Positions 1-9,825 of a DNA stretch of 64,000 bases are shown here, in pieces. Source of the stretch: Bacillus sp. Bos-x628. GTDB lineage: Bacteria > Bacillota > Bacilli > Bacillales > Bacillaceae. How positions within the stretch are numbered: position 1 is the stretch's first letter; each line of letters begins with the position of its first letter. Location: contig NZ_CP159358.1 in NCBI RefSeq assembly GCF_040500475.1, positions 434,001 to 498,000 of the forward strand, read 5' to 3'. Both the position numbers and the translations under genes were made by a program. The notes below the pieces were generated by a model, which was not told where the DNA came from, ran no database searches, and saw only the letters and a program-made list of their open reading frames with translations.

Positions 1-1235
1 ACAAATCCATCTCTCACAGATCGGTGATGTTGGGTGCAATTGCTGAAGGGACAACAGTGGTGAAAAACTTTCTCCCTGGAGCAGATTGTTTAAGTACGAT
101 TGATTGTTTTAGAAAGATGGGCGTAGACATTCAGCAAAATGGTTCGGATGTTGTCATTCATGGAAAGGGTCTTGATAAACTGAAGGAGCCAAGCGAAATT
201 CTCGACGTTGGCAATTCCGGCACAACCATTCGGTTAATGATGGGTATTTTAGCTGGCTGTGAGTTTCACAGTACACTCATCGGTGACGAGAGTATTGCCA
301 AAAGGCCAATGAAACGTGTTACGGACCCACTTAAACAATTTGGCGCCAAGATTGATGGCAGGGCCAATGGCGAGTATACACCACTTTCCATCCGTGGAGG
401 GAATTTAAAGGCAATTTCCTATGAATCTCCAGTTGCAAGTGCGCAAATTAAATCGGCTGTCCTTTTAGCTGGACTTCAAGCAAAAGGAACGACAACGTTA
501 ACTGAACCACACAAATCAAGAGATCATACGGAAAGAATGCTCTCAATGTTTGGTGTGACATTACATGAAGATGCGCAAAGTGTTTCGATTGAAGGTGGAC
601 AAACGTTAAATTCAACTGAAGTTTTTGTACCTGGAGACATTTCTTCTGCTGCATTTTTCCTAGTTGCTGGCTCAATTGTTCCAAATAGCCGTATTGTGTT
701 AAAGAATGTCGGTTTAAACCATACAAGAACTGGCATACTTGACGTGCTTAAACAAATGGGTGCAAACTTAGAAATCAATGAAGTCGATACCAAGGGTGGA
801 GAGCCTTATGGTGATTTGACGATTTCTACTTCTTCATTAAAGGGCATTGAAATTTCTGGAGATATGATCTCTAGGCTCATTGATGAAATTCCAGTCATTG
901 CGCTCCTTGCTACTCAAGCGGAAGGGACTACAATAATAAAAGATGCTGCAGAGTTAAAAGTAAAAGAAACAAATAGAATTGATACGGTTGTTTCAGAATT
1001 GAAAAAGCTTGGTGCTGATATTGAAGCTACGGATGATGGAATGCGAATTCATGGGAAAACCAACCTTAAAGGCGGTGTGGTTGTCTCAAGCTACGGTGAT
1101 CATCGAATTGGGATGATGTTAGGTATTGCAGCATGCATAACAGATCAAGAAATTGACATTGAAGATACTGAAGCAGTCCGTGTATCTTACCCGAATTTCT
1201 TTGAACACATTGAATATTTAACGAAAACAGTCTGA
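1..1235 (+). CDS. aroA: 3-phosphoshikimate 1-carboxyvinyltransferase (EPSP synthase), 5' end missing
   Basis: Sixth step of the shikimate pathway: joins PEP to shikimate-3-phosphate in the cytoplasm. The reading frame is open from the first bases of the window and already contains the conserved KSISHRS segment just before the first in-frame ATG, so the true start lies upstream. About 411 of the usual 428 or so residues are visible. Conserved blocks: [20 protein letters not shown] and the C-terminal [10 protein letters not shown]. Called aroE in B. subtilis, where it ends the trp/his/tyr supra-operon just upstream of ypiA, as here. A hairpin terminator overlaps the stop codon. Identity is secure. 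Confidence 0.97.
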   Translation, partial: KSISHRSVMLGAIAEGTTVVKNFLPGADCLSTIDCFRKMGVDIQQNGSDVVIHGKGLDKLKEPSEILDVGNSGTTIRLMMGILAGCEFHSTLIGDESIAKRPMKRVTDPLKQFGAKIDGRANGEYTPLSIRGGNLKAISYESPVASAQIKSAVLLAGLQAKGTTTLTEPHKSRDHTERMLSMFGVTLHEDAQSVSIEGGQTLNSTEVFVPGDISSAAFFLVAGSIVPNSRIVLKNVGLNHTRTGILDVLKQMGANLEINEVDTKGGEPYGDLTISTSSLKGIEISGDMISRLIDEIPVIALLATQAEGTTIIKDAAELKVKETNRIDTVVSELKKLGADIEATDDGMRIHGKTNLKGGVVVSSYGDHRIGMMLGIAACITDQEIDIEDTEAVRVSYPNFFEHIEYLTKTV

Positions 1236-1257
1236 GGATGCCCTCAGGCTTTTTTCT
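1232..1257 (+). terminator. Rho-independent terminator of aroA
   Basis: Stem CTGAGG-atgc-CCTCAG followed by a T-rich run, overlapping the aroA stop codon. It closes the aromatic amino acid operon. The following 270 bases up to ypiA show no gene. Confidence 0.85.
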
Positions 1258-1526
1258 TTCCTTTTGCATATTTGAGAGAAATATAGCATAGCTTGTCTCA
1301 AGATGAAACCTTGAAAAAAATCATTTTATTAGTTTAAAAATGATTTTTGTACATCACGCAGTTTACAAAACGTCAATTTAGTAAAGTATTTAATGAAAAA
1401 GAGTCCCTAAAACAACAAAATGGCTTCATTTCAAAAGAGCAACATATTTGCTGGAAGTTCAGCTGTGGATTATGATATGAAGTAATAACAGTTTAGATTT
1501 GTGGAAACAGAAAGGATCGGTTTGAT

Positions 1527-2798
1527 TTGAATAGTTCATTACAAGAAGCCATAAAATTAGTTGAGGCAGGTGAGACTGAAAAAGGACTCAAAACACTTGC
1601 GCAGGCTGAAAAGCATTTGCATGATGAAGAAAAAGCGCAAGCAGCTCAGTTATATTATGACTGGGGGGATATCGACAAAGCGCGCAAGCTGATCAGTGAT
1701 TTACATGATTTATATCCAGAAGAAACCGGATTAACCTGTTTTTATGCAGAACTGTTAATTGATTCAGACGAAGAGGAAAAGGCGATCTCTGTATTAGAAA
1801 CGATTCCTGAAGATGATGATGCATATCCAGAAAGTCTATTATTAATGGCTGATTTGTATCAAATGCAAGGACTATTTGAAGTCAGTGAACAAAAACTCCT
1901 GAAAGCGAAAGAACTACTTCCGAATGAAGCTGTCATTGATTTTGCTCTAGGGGAACTGTATTTCTCCCAAGGTCTTTCGAAGAAAGCAGCTGACTATTTC
2001 TATAAAGTTGCGAAACAAAGGGATGAGATTGGTGGCGTCAATGTATATCAGCGGCTAGCCGAATCGTTAAGTACAGCAGGAGAATTTGAAGATGCACTTG
2101 AATGGTACGAAAAGGCAGTACAAGACCAAGCAGACCCGAATACACTATTCGGATACGGGTTAACTGCTATGAGGGCTGGCAGGACGAAAACTGCCATTCA
2201 ACAGCTTTCTGAGTTAAAAGACATTGATCCGTCTTATTCTACGCTTTACATGCCTTTAGCGAAAAGTTATGAGGAAGAAGGACTGTATCACGAAGCATTA
2301 GAGGTAGTAAAAGCGGGTATTAAAATCGATGAGTATAACAAAGAACTATACTTATACGGTGCAAAGATTGATTTGAAAAATGGAAATGCAGAAGATGCTA
2401 AAAAACTTCTTCAGGAAGCACTTGCGCTTGACCCTGGATATATTGAAGCGGTTCACACTTTGCTTGCTATTTATTTAAATGAAGAGCTTTTTGATGAGAT
2501 TCTTGACTTGATCAAAGAAGTAAAAAGTTTTGGGGAAGATGATCCGAAGTTTAATTGGTATGCAGCTTCTGCTTCTGTCGGACGAGAAGAGTACAAAGAA
2601 GCCGCCGAGTACTTTAAGCTTGCTCTGCCTGATTTTGATAAGGAACGAGACTTTTTATATGAATACGCTTCGTTTCTTTTAGAAGAAGGCAGACAAAAAG
2701 AAGCATTGCCGTTATTGCGTAAAGTTCTTCAGAAAGATGGCACGAATGAAGAAATTGAAGAAACGATTTTAAGAATTGAAGACGAAATTTCCTTGTAG
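1527..2798 (+). CDS. ypiA: YpiA, tetratricopeptide-repeat protein
   Basis: 423 residues, the same size as B. subtilis YpiA. Almost the whole chain is made of TPR-like helical hairpins (recurring A-x-x-x-Y and A-L-x-x-D-P patterns between about residues 40 and 410), so it is probably a cytoplasmic protein-protein interaction scaffold; its partner is unknown. Acidic overall, with no signal peptide or membrane segment. It starts with TTG preceded by AAAGGATCGG. It sits between aroA and ypiB as in B. subtilis and probably begins a transcription unit with ypiB and ypiF. Confidence 0.9.
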   Translation: MNSSLQEAIKLVEAGETEKGLKTLAQAEKHLHDEEKAQAAQLYYDWGDIDKARKLISDLHDLYPEETGLTCFYAELLIDSDEEEKAISVLETIPEDDDAYPESLLLMADLYQMQGLFEVSEQKLLKAKELLPNEAVIDFALGELYFSQGLSKKAADYFYKVAKQRDEIGGVNVYQRLAESLSTAGEFEDALEWYEKAVQDQADPNTLFGYGLTAMRAGRTKTAIQQLSELKDIDPSYSTLYMPLAKSYEEEGLYHEALEVVKAGIKIDEYNKELYLYGAKIDLKNGNAEDAKKLLQEALALDPGYIEAVHTLLAIYLNEELFDEILDLIKEVKSFGEDDPKFNWYAASASVGREEYKEAAEYFKLALPDFDKERDFLYEYASFLLEEGRQKEALPLLRKVLQKDGTNEEIEETILRIEDEISL

Positions 2799-2872
2799 TT
2801 TGCAGGAATGAAGAGCTGTTTGTTGAATAATTCATGTATAGCAATTTATTTTACGATAGAGGAGGGAATAAC

Positions 2873-3412
2873 ATGCAGACCCCTGTTTCTGTCAATGAAA
2901 AGAAGGAATTTATCCGATGGTTTTTAAACCATTATCAACTAAAGCGAAGAGAGTGTGTTTGGATATTAAATTATTTAATGAGTCACGACTCTTTGATGGA
3001 AAAGGTCCATTTTGTAGAGCAAGCAGACTTCTGCCCAAGGGGAATCATTATGTCAACACACTGTGTGGATGAAGTTCCCTTTAGATTTTATAAAGAAAAT
3101 ATCATGACGACAGATGCTGAAAAGTCATTTCATGACATTCGGCTGAATAAACAGCAAGATTTGTTTATTCAATTGAATTTCCGTTCTGCTTATCGTTCGC
3201 CGGAATACGCAGCTGTTCTTGAAACAAACCCGCATATTCCAAAGAATCTTTACGAAAATGAACAGGATAAGGATCTGGCTGAGAAAGTGCTCGATCATTC
3301 AATTGCCACTTTTCAAAAGGAACGTTTAATGAAGGAAATAGATGATGCTCTTGACCGTCATGATCAAGAGACATTTGCTAAGCTGGCAAAAGAATTAAAT
3401 CTATTATCATAA
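2873..3412 (+). CDS. ypiB: YpiB, UPF0302 family protein with C-terminal IDEAL motif
   Basis: 179 residues from the ATG at 2873, which follows a strong GGAGGG ribosome site; an upstream in-frame ATG at 2834 lacks one. The N-terminal two thirds match the YpiB/UPF0302 family. The C-terminus (about residues 150-175, with [20 protein letters not shown]) is an IDEAL-type motif, a short helical element found in several Bacillus regulators, including ComK-related adaptor contexts. In B. subtilis ypiB is next to the quinol-cytochrome c reductase genes; a role in their expression is possible but not shown by the sequence. Confidence 0.9.
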   Translation: MQTPVSVNEKKEFIRWFLNHYQLKRRECVWILNYLMSHDSLMEKVHFVEQADFCPRGIIMSTHCVDEVPFRFYKENIMTTDAEKSFHDIRLNKQQDLFIQLNFRSAYRSPEYAAVLETNPHIPKNLYENEQDKDLAEKVLDHSIATFQKERLMKEIDDALDRHDQETFAKLAKELNLLS

Positions 3413-3420
3413 CCTGAACC

Positions 3421-3450
3421 ATAAGCCTTGCCCTATCAGGCAGGGCTTAT
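3421..3450 (+). repeat. Hairpin between ypiB and ypiF
   Basis: Inverted repeat: ATAAGCC-TTGCC pairs with GGCAGGGCTTAT around a short loop, just after the ypiB stop. There is no T-run, so it is better read as an RNA-stabilising or weak attenuating hairpin than as a full terminator. Confidence 0.55.
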
Positions 3451-3473
3451 GTCCATGAAAGAGGGGGAAATGA

Positions 3474-3920
3474 ATGAAGTGGAAGGCGGAGGACGCAGAC
3501 TGCTTTTTGCAATCTCGAGATTACATTGATACCGCTATCATTCCATTAGTTGGGATTGATGTAGGGCAAATCAAACAAACAGTGTCATTGGGGGAGTTTA
3601 CAACACTTGTAGCGGAGGAACTTGAAAGGCAGTTAAAAGGGAGAGTATTTCTTTTCCCTCCTTATACATATTTAGAAGCAAATGAAAGTAAAAAAATAGA
3701 ACTTCTCACGATGGAAAAATCATTACAAGATCATTTTCAGCATGTGGTGTTTGTCACATCTGATCGCATTTGGCGACAACATACAGAGATAAGTGATTCA
3801 CTCTATATGTTGAAGCCGGTTCCCCTTGAGCATTTAAAAGTAGATCTTAAGCAAAAAATTATCCAGGACAGTGTAGAACAAATTTTGAACTTTTTGTTAC
3901 AAAAATGGAACCCTTCATAA
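3474..3920 (+). CDS. ypiF: YpiF, DUF2487 family protein
   Basis: 148 residues, the same size as B. subtilis YpiF (DUF2487). Soluble, with no recognised catalytic motif. The start ATG follows GAGGGGG. It sits directly upstream of qcrABC as in B. subtilis. A 144-base gap then separates it from qcrA, enough for a qcr promoter. Function unknown. Confidence 0.88.
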   Translation: MKWKAEDADCFLQSRDYIDTAIIPLVGIDVGQIKQTVSLGEFTTLVAEELERQLKGRVFLFPPYTYLEANESKKIELLTMEKSLQDHFQHVVFVTSDRIWRQHTEISDSLYMLKPVPLEHLKVDLKQKIIQDSVEQILNFLLQKWNPS

Positions 3921-4064
3921 AAACCCTTACATTTGCATTGTACATAGCTTTTTAGGCTGTTGACCTTGTGAATAGATTGATATATTATGAGGGTGTCCTA
4001 GTTTTTATGAAATTTTTTCTAATTCAGTTATAAAGTAGCTGACGACCTGAGGGGGGAGAAAAAA

Positions 4065-4571
4065 ATGAGCGAGAAGAGACATGGAGTGTCCAGGCGTCAA
4101 TTTTTGAATTACACGTTGACCGGCGTGGGGGGATTTATGGCCGCTGGAATGCTCATGCCTATGGTTCGCTTTGCACTTGACCCTGTACTAAAAGGAACAG
4201 AGGAGCAAGATATGGTTCAAGTTGTTAGTGTTGATGAACTGACAAAGGAACCAAAGCGCTTTGACTTTAAAATTGATCAAGTGGATGCGTGGTACGAGTC
4301 AAAGGAATCTAGGTCAGCGTGGGTGTACAAAGAAGGGGATGAAATTGTCGCTTTATCGCCAATCTGTAAACATTTAGGATGTACAGTGAACTGGAACAGT
4401 GATCCGAAAAATCCTAACAAATTTTTCTGCCCGTGTCACTATGGGCTGTACGACAAGGATGGTACAAACGTACCCGGAACTCCGCCGCTTGCACCGCTTG
4501 ATCACTATAAGCAGCAAGTGAAGGACGGATACCTCTATCTTGGAAAAGCTGTGCCGAAAGGGGAAGGGTAA
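4065..4571 (+). CDS. qcrA: Menaquinol:cytochrome c reductase Rieske iron-sulfur subunit
   Basis: 168-residue Rieske subunit of the bc-type complex that passes electrons from menaquinol to cytochrome c. N-terminus has a twin-arginine type SRRQFLN motif followed by a hydrophobic segment (about residues 15-38), so the [2Fe-2S] head lies on the outer membrane face. Cluster ligands are visible as C101-x-H103 with disulfide Cys106, and Cys122-x-Cys124-His125 in the pair CKHLGC / CPCHYG. Strong ribosome site (GAGGGGGGAG). First gene of qcrABC; qcrB follows after two bases. Confidence 0.97.
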   Translation: MSEKRHGVSRRQFLNYTLTGVGGFMAAGMLMPMVRFALDPVLKGTEEQDMVQVVSVDELTKEPKRFDFKIDQVDAWYESKESRSAWVYKEGDEIVALSPICKHLGCTVNWNSDPKNPNKFFCPCHYGLYDKDGTNVPGTPPLAPLDHYKQQVKDGYLYLGKAVPKGEG

Positions 4572-4573
4572 CG

Positions 4574-5248
4574 ATGCTTAACAAGATTTATGATTGGGTA
4601 GATGAGCGGCTAGACATCACACCGATATGGAGAGATATTGCGGATCATGAGGTGCCAGAGCATGTCAATCCAGCACACCACTTTTCTGCTTTTGTGTATT
4701 GTTTTGGCGGTTTAACGTTTTTTGTGACAGTCATTCAAGTCCTTTCGGGCATGTTTTTAACAATGTATTACGTGCCTGATATTAAAAATGCATGGGAATC
4801 TGTCTATTATTTGCAAAATGAAGTGGCATTTGGACAGATTGTCAGAGGGATGCACCATTGGGGTGCGAGTCTAGTTATTGTCATGATGTTTTTACATACG
4901 CTAAGGGTCTTTTTCCAAGGGGCGTATAAGAAGCCAAGAGAGCTCAACTGGATTGTTGGAGTATTGATTTTCTTTGTGATGCTCGGGCTCGGTTTCACAG
5001 GTTACCTTTTACCATGGGATATGAAGGCGCTGTTTGCGACGAAGGTAGGCCTTCAAATTGCAGAGGCGACGCCTTTCATTGGAAAAGAGATTAAAATCCT
5101 GCTTGCAGGTCATCCAGACATTGTAGGAGCACAAACGCTGACGAGATTTTTCGCTATCCATGTCTTTTTCTTGCCAGCGGCATTATTTGGGCTGATGGCC
5201 GCCCACTTTATCATGATTCGTAAGCAAGGAATTTCTGGACCGCTATAA
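4574..5248 (+). CDS. qcrB: Menaquinol:cytochrome c reductase cytochrome b subunit
   Basis: 224 residues with four hydrophobic membrane spans; the b6-type, short cytochrome b typical of Bacillus, carrying the haem-binding histidines (RGMHHWGAS in the second span and IHVFFLPAAL in the fourth). It holds the quinol oxidation and reduction sites. It follows qcrA by two bases and precedes qcrC by about 40, so the three are one operon. Confidence 0.97.
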   Translation: MLNKIYDWVDERLDITPIWRDIADHEVPEHVNPAHHFSAFVYCFGGLTFFVTVIQVLSGMFLTMYYVPDIKNAWESVYYLQNEVAFGQIVRGMHHWGASLVIVMMFLHTLRVFFQGAYKKPRELNWIVGVLIFFVMLGLGFTGYLLPWDMKALFATKVGLQIAEATPFIGKEIKILLAGHPDIVGAQTLTRFFAIHVFFLPAALFGLMAAHFIMIRKQGISGPL

Positions 5249-5288
5249 AATATGCGTTTGATGAATGTTCAATGAGGAGGGGATGACT

Positions 5289-6056
5289 TTGCATAGGGGA
5301 AAAGGGATGAAATTTGTCGGAGATTCCAGGGTTCCGGCAGAAAGAAAACCAAACATACCTAAAGACTATTCCGAATATCCAGGAAAAACAGAAGCCTTTT
5401 GGCCAAACTTTCTTTTAAAGGAATGGCTTGTCGGTTCCGTTTTTTTAATTGGATTTCTTGTCCTGACTGTTGTTCATGCACCTCCGCTTGAGCGGATGGC
5501 TGATCCAACAGATACTGGCTATATTCCGCTGCCGGACTGGTATTTCCTTTTTTTATACCAGTTATTAAAATATGAATTTGCTGCTGGAAGCTATACCGTG
5601 GTTGGTGCAATGATTATGCCAGGAATTGCGTTTGGTGCACTCTTGCTCGCACCATTTCTTGATTCTGGTCCTGAACGCAGACCGTATAGAAGACCAATTG
5701 CTGTAGGAATGATGCTTCTTGCAATTGGTGCAGCGACATATTTAACGTGGGAGTCTGTAGCAACTCATGATTGGGAAGCAGCTGCAAAACAAGGTGAAAT
5801 CAAGAAAGAAGCGGAAATTGATACCTCAGCCGAAGAGTATAAAATTTATCAAGAGCAAACGTGTATTTCCTGTCATGGAGACAATATGCAAGGCGGTGCA
5901 GCTGGACCGTCACTTGTTGACAACGGACTTGCGCCAGAGGAAATCGCTAAAATCGCTGTAGAAGGAAAAGGGAACATGCCAAAGGGCGTCTTTAAAGGCA
6001 GTGATGAAGAACTTAAAAAGCTCTCTAAATATTTATCTGAGATCAAATCCAAATAA
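5289..6056 (+). CDS. qcrC: Menaquinol:cytochrome c reductase cytochrome b/c fusion subunit
   Basis: Start chosen at TTG 5289, behind a GAGGAGGGGATG ribosome site, giving 255 residues as in B. subtilis QcrC; an upstream ATG at 5265 lies before that ribosome site. The N-terminal half is the subunit IV-like part of cytochrome b, with three spans and the conserved PDWYFLFLYQLLKY. The C-terminal half is a class I cytochrome c domain with haem motif C192-I-S-C195-H196 and probable axial Met230. The fusion is characteristic of Bacillus qcr complexes. A hairpin terminator follows. Confidence 0.96.
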   Translation: MHRGKGMKFVGDSRVPAERKPNIPKDYSEYPGKTEAFWPNFLLKEWLVGSVFLIGFLVLTVVHAPPLERMADPTDTGYIPLPDWYFLFLYQLLKYEFAAGSYTVVGAMIMPGIAFGALLLAPFLDSGPERRPYRRPIAVGMMLLAIGAATYLTWESVATHDWEAAAKQGEIKKEAEIDTSAEEYKIYQEQTCISCHGDNMQGGAAGPSLVDNGLAPEEIAKIAVEGKGNMPKGVFKGSDEELKKLSKYLSEIKSK

Positions 6057-6102
6057 TTCAGTTGTGTATTTGCAGGTACAAGGATATACTCAAAATAGAA
6101 AA

Positions 6103-6128
6103 AAGCTGGCGGCTGTCAGCTTTTTTTC
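6103..6128 (+). terminator. Rho-independent terminator of qcrABC
   Basis: AAAGCTG-gcggctgt-CAGCTTTTTTT, 47 bases after the qcrC stop. Confidence 0.85.
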
Positions 6129-6147
6129 TGATTTTAACAGATCGTGA

Positions 6148-6753
6148 GTGAAGAGAAACATGAGATGGATTCAATATCTACTGGCAGAGCGCTACATGCT
6201 AGTCTTTTTGATGATTGTGAACTTTCTAGGTACTGTTTATGGCTACTATTGGTATATCCCGCAGTTGATAGATACACCGGCCATATTTTTACCTTTTGTT
6301 CCGGATAGTCCAACGGCTAGCTTTTTCTTTTTATTTGTATTACTAGCGTTTATGATGAAGGGCCATGCCCCTTATTTTGAAGCGCTTGCTCTTGTTACCT
6401 TGATGAAATATGGATTATGGGCCGTGGGTATGAATATTCTAGTGCTCTTATCTATTGATGATTTTCCGTGGGAAGGATACATGCTGATTGGTTCTCACTT
6501 TGCGATGGCGGTTCAAGCTGTCCTTTTTGCACCGTATTATCGTTTTAACATGCGTCATTTGGTTGTAGCAGGTATTTGGACTTTACACAATGATGTGATT
6601 GATTATGTATTTGGGATGATGCCGCGGTACTCTATGCTTTCTGCATATTCGAATGAAATTGGCTATGTTACGTTTTGGTTAAGTATCGCTGTTCTTCTTT
6701 TTTCATATTATCTCGTCTTATCCAAAAAAGCGGTCAAGCTCGAACTCCCTTAA
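6148..6753 (+). CDS. ypjA: YpjA, DUF1405 membrane protein
   Basis: Up to 201 residues (GTG at 6148; an ATG at 6160 is an equally possible start, and neither has a good ribosome site). Five to six hydrophobic segments, including VFLMIVNFLGTVYGYYWYIP near the start, mark an integral membrane protein. It matches B. subtilis YpjA by context, right after qcrC and before ypjB. Function unknown. Confidence 0.85.
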   Translation: MKRNMRWIQYLLAERYMLVFLMIVNFLGTVYGYYWYIPQLIDTPAIFLPFVPDSPTASFFFLFVLLAFMMKGHAPYFEALALVTLMKYGLWAVGMNILVLLSIDDFPWEGYMLIGSHFAMAVQAVLFAPYYRFNMRHLVVAGIWTLHNDVIDYVFGMMPRYSMLSAYSNEIGYVTFWLSIAVLLFSYYLVLSKKAVKLELP

Positions 6754-6773
6754 CAATGTTGGTCTAACCTTGT

Positions 6774-6803
6774 CCTTTTCTTCATACGCTGTATGGAGAA
6801 GGG
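6774..6803 (+). promoter_or_regulatory. Hairpin just upstream of the ypjB ribosome site
   Basis: CCTTTTCTTCATAC pairs with GTATGGAGAAGGG around a 3-base loop, with two or three G-T pairs, ending five bases before the GGAGGG ribosome site of ypjB. It may be a remnant terminator without a T-run or an element affecting translation. Confidence 0.4.
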
Positions 6804-6818
6804 CTAGGAGGGACTTGC

Positions 6819-7622
6819 ATGAAACGAAAGCCAATCGTGATGATTCTATTACTTTTTCTCGTAATACATCCAACTGTTGCAAAAGGTGAGGAAACGGCTG
6901 CTAAAGCGCTGAATGAACTAACGGAACTATCAGATTCTATCTTTCAATTAACGAGACAAGCTAAATATGATGAGGCGTTACAAGTCGCATTATATGTTGA
7001 AAAGACTTTTAAAGCTGGGAATTGGCGTGGAACTCTGTCTCATACGCAGGTGCGGCAAATTACACTTGGCTATCAAGATATAATTAAGGTGCTTCAGCAG
7101 AAAAATGTGGATGACCGGGAAAAGCTTCGTTATGCATCTCAGTTTAGAATGTTGCTAGACGCTATTCAATCGGATTCTGAACCGCTTTGGGGATCATTAG
7201 AAAAGCCGATTATGGGGTCATTTCCTATTTTGAAAAAGGAAGTAAAGAATCCTGAATCGACAACATTCTATGAAACTTGGAATGAATTTGTTTCTTTATA
7301 CGATATGATTTATCCTAGTTTAACGATTGATATTCCGCTAGAAAGACTTCAAACGATTAAACAGCACATTGAAGTGATTGAACAAGGGGAATTTTTAAAA
7401 GCATCAAGTGGGACAAAGCTTGAGCGTCTCACAAGACTGGAAGAGGAACTATCCAGTGTGTTTGCCAACGTCGATCAAGATGAAGCAGACCCTTCACTTC
7501 TATGGGTCATTTTAACAACAGGCAGTATGATTTTATTGACATTAACGTATGTAGGGTTTCGCAAATATCGTGCTGAAAAAGAGAAGAAGCAAAAGCGTCA
7601 AGCTGACTATCCGAAGTCATAA
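6819..7622 (+). CDS. ypjB: YpjB, sporulation-associated membrane protein
   Basis: 267 residues: an N-terminal signal peptide (hydrophobic core about residues 5-20, MILLLFLVIHP), a helical extracytoplasmic region, and a C-terminal membrane anchor (about residues 228-247) followed by a very basic tail. This layout is that of the YpjB family, annotated as sporulation related. A GGAGGG ribosome site precedes the ATG. The 13-bp hairpin just upstream (6774-6803) ends a few bases before the ribosome site, so translation may depend on RNA structure. Confidence 0.88.
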   Translation: MKRKPIVMILLLFLVIHPTVAKGEETAAKALNELTELSDSIFQLTRQAKYDEALQVALYVEKTFKAGNWRGTLSHTQVRQITLGYQDIIKVLQQKNVDDREKLRYASQFRMLLDAIQSDSEPLWGSLEKPIMGSFPILKKEVKNPESTTFYETWNEFVSLYDMIYPSLTIDIPLERLQTIKQHIEVIEQGEFLKASSGTKLERLTRLEEELSSVFANVDQDEADPSLLWVILTTGSMILLTLTYVGFRKYRAEKEKKQKRQADYPKS

Positions 7623-7655
7623 AAAAGAAGCACCACTTGATGGGCTTCTTTTTTT
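7622..7655. terminator. Bidirectional terminator between ypjB and ypjC
   Basis: AAAAAAGAAGC-accacttgatgg-GCTTCTTTTTTT between convergent genes, with A-run and T-run on either side so that it can serve both strands. Confidence 0.85.
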
Positions 7656-8526
7656 AATGAGGATTGAGCGGCTTTTTGTGTTCATCTAATGTGAAGCCTT
7701 CACCGAGAACGTCATGTACATCATTAACCGATACGAATGCATGAGGGTCAACAGAGGTCACCACACTCTTTAGGTGGACAAGCTCATTTTTAGGAACGAC
7801 ACAGTAAAGGACATTGCGTTCCTGCTTCGTATATGAACCGACACCTTTTAAAATGGTCACACCGCGCTCCATTTCCTCTGTGATTTTCTTTTGAATGATG
7901 TCATCCTTTTCGGAAATAATCATAGCTCCCTTTGCAGCATAGGCTCCTTCTTGCATGACGTCAATGACTTTTGCCGCAACAAATACGGCGACGAGTGTAT
8001 ACATGGCTTCTTTGTAATTTAAATAGGTCAGAGAAATGGTAATCACGCATGCGTCGAATATAAACATCGTTCTTCCCATGGCAACCTGATAGTGCTTATT
8101 AATGAGTCTTGCGATGATATCGACGCCGCCTGTTGTACCGCCGTTTTTAAAGATGATTCCAAGGCCTGTTCCGATAAACACACCTGCAAAGAGTGACGCT
8201 AAGGCTAAATCGTGCTGAAGAGGCATATGTATTTGAAAGCGCTGGAATATGGCAAGAAATACAGATAGGCTGACTGTTCCTACAATCGTATATGTGAACA
8301 TTGTTCTGCCGAGCATTTTCCAACCGATAAAGAAGATGGGAATGTTTAAGACAAGGTTTGAAATGGACGGATCGATATGAAATAGAAAATATAAAAGCAG
8401 TGTAATTCCTGTAAATCCGCCTTCTGCCAAGTTGTTTTGCATATTAAAATGAACAAGGCCGAAAGAAAAAATCGCAGATCCTATTAGAATAAACACGATA
8501 TTTTTAAGACGAATTTCTTTTAGCAA
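7654..8526 (-). CDS. ypjC: YpjC, YitT family membrane protein
   Basis: 290 residues. The N-terminal two thirds hold five to six membrane spans with the YitT_membrane signature (GTGLGIIFKNGGTTGGVDI at about residues 120-138). The C-terminal third is a soluble DUF2179 domain (about residues 205-275). Paralogues are common in Bacillus; transport function has been proposed but not established. Convergent with ypjB and divergent from ypjD. Confidence 0.88.
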   Translation of the reverse strand: MLKEIRLKNIVFILIGSAIFSFGLVHFNMQNNLAEGGFTGITLLLYFLFHIDPSISNLVLNIPIFFIGWKMLGRTMFTYTIVGTVSLSVFLAIFQRFQIHMPLQHDLALASLFAGVFIGTGLGIIFKNGGTTGGVDIIARLINKHYQVAMGRTMFIFDACVITISLTYLNYKEAMYTLVAVFVAAKVIDVMQEGAYAAKGAMIISEKDDIIQKKITEEMERGVTILKGVGSYTKQERNVLYCVVPKNELVHLKSVVTSVDPHAFVSVNDVHDVLGEGFTLDEHKKPLNPH

Positions 8527-8663
8527 AAGATCACTCCTTTTTTTGCTTAGACAGCGATAATATTATATGGTATGGGAGAGAAACAAGCAAACGGAGTTTT
8601 AAACATTTGTCAAATATTGATGATTTCGCTAACATGTAAGAGACAGATAGGAGGATGAGCTTC

Positions 8664-8999
8664 ATGACGATTGAAAAAACGCTACGTCACGTGCAGCAAG
8701 AAGTAGATGATTACATAGGACAATTTAAAGAAGGCTACTTTAGCCCGCTTGCCATGATGGCTCGTCTGACAGAGGAGTTAGGTGAGCTGGCAAGAGAGGT
8801 CAACCATTACTATGGAGAAAAACCGAAAAAAACAACTGAAGCTGAAAAAAGTATGGAAGAAGAAATTGGTGATGTATTGTTTGTTTTAACATGCCTTGCC
8901 AATTCACTTGATATTTCACTTGAAGAAGCTCACGATCGTGTGATGCATAAATTCAATACAAGAGACAAAGATCGCTGGACGAAAAAAGAAGGGAAGTAG
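8664..8999 (+). CDS. ypjD: YpjD, MazG-like nucleotide pyrophosphohydrolase
   Basis: 111 residues from ATG 8664, seven bases past the GGAGG; the ATG at 8655 overlaps the ribosome site. All-alpha NTP pyrophosphohydrolase fold: metal-binding acidic motifs [10 protein letters not shown] (about residues 30-39) and [10 protein letters not shown] (about 66-75) match the E-x-x-E and E-x-x-D pattern of the MazG superfamily. Probable house-cleaning nucleotide hydrolase; substrate not known. First gene of a tight run with dapB five bases downstream. Confidence 0.92.
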   Translation: MTIEKTLRHVQQEVDDYIGQFKEGYFSPLAMMARLTEELGELAREVNHYYGEKPKKTTEAEKSMEEEIGDVLFVLTCLANSLDISLEEAHDRVMHKFNTRDKDRWTKKEGK

Positions 9000-9004
9000 A
9001 TACG

Positions 9005-9808
9005 ATGACGAATCAAACCATCAAAGTTGTGATCGCTGGAGCAAGAGGAAGAATGGGGATAGAGGCTGTCAAACTGGCAGAAGAAACTAGCCATTTTGAG
9101 CTAGTGGCTGCCCTTGATCATACACATGAAGGGAAAGCACTATCTGATGTGATTCATACAACATCAAACGCTCCTATTTATACGGATATTGATATTTGTC
9201 TTTCAGAAACAAAACCTGATGTATTAATTGATCTCACGACACCAGAAATCGGAAAAGTACATACAAAAAAAGCGCTTGAACATGGCGTGCGTCCAGTCGT
9301 TGGGACAACTGGTTTTTCAGAAACTGACTTGAAGGAACTACAGCAATTGACAGAAGAAAAGGGGATTGGCTGTATTATCGCACCAAACTTTGCCATAGGT
9401 GCCGTTTTAATGATGAAGTTTGCAAAAATGGCGGCAAACTACTTTTCTGACGTTGAAATCATTGAGCTTCACCATGACAAAAAGCTGGATGCTCCGAGTG
9501 GTACAGGGTTAAAAACAGCGGAAATGATTGCAGAAGTGAGAGAAAGCAAAAAGCAGGGACATCCAGAAGAAAAAGAAGTAATACAGGGCGCAAGAGGTGC
9601 AGATTATGACGGAATTCGTTTGCACAGCGTACGGCTTCCGGGGATGATTGCTCACCAAGAAGTGCTGTTTGGTATGGATGGACAGACGTTAACCATTCGC
9701 CATGACTCTTATAACCGTGCATCATTTATGTCAGGTGTGAAGCTATCGGTGGAGCAGGTCATGCACATTGATCAGCTCGTATATGGCTTAGAACATATTA
9801 TTGATTAA
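9005..9808 (+). CDS. dapB: 4-hydroxy-tetrahydrodipicolinate reductase
   Basis: 267 residues, as in B. subtilis. It reduces 4-hydroxy-tetrahydrodipicolinate in the diaminopimelate/lysine pathway, feeding peptidoglycan. N-terminal Rossmann motif GARGRMG (residues 12-18) and the catalytic/substrate segment [15 protein letters not shown] (about residues 155-169) with the catalytic His pair and Lys. Context ypjD-dapB-mgsA is conserved in Bacillus. Confidence 0.98.
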   Translation: MTNQTIKVVIAGARGRMGIEAVKLAEETSHFELVAALDHTHEGKALSDVIHTTSNAPIYTDIDICLSETKPDVLIDLTTPEIGKVHTKKALEHGVRPVVGTTGFSETDLKELQQLTEEKGIGCIIAPNFAIGAVLMMKFAKMAANYFSDVEIIELHHDKKLDAPSGTGLKTAEMIAEVRESKKQGHPEEKEVIQGARGADYDGIRLHSVRLPGMIAHQEVLFGMDGQTLTIRHDSYNRASFMSGVKLSVEQVMHIDQLVYGLEHIID

Positions 9809-9825
9809 AAAGGAGTGGATGCCTG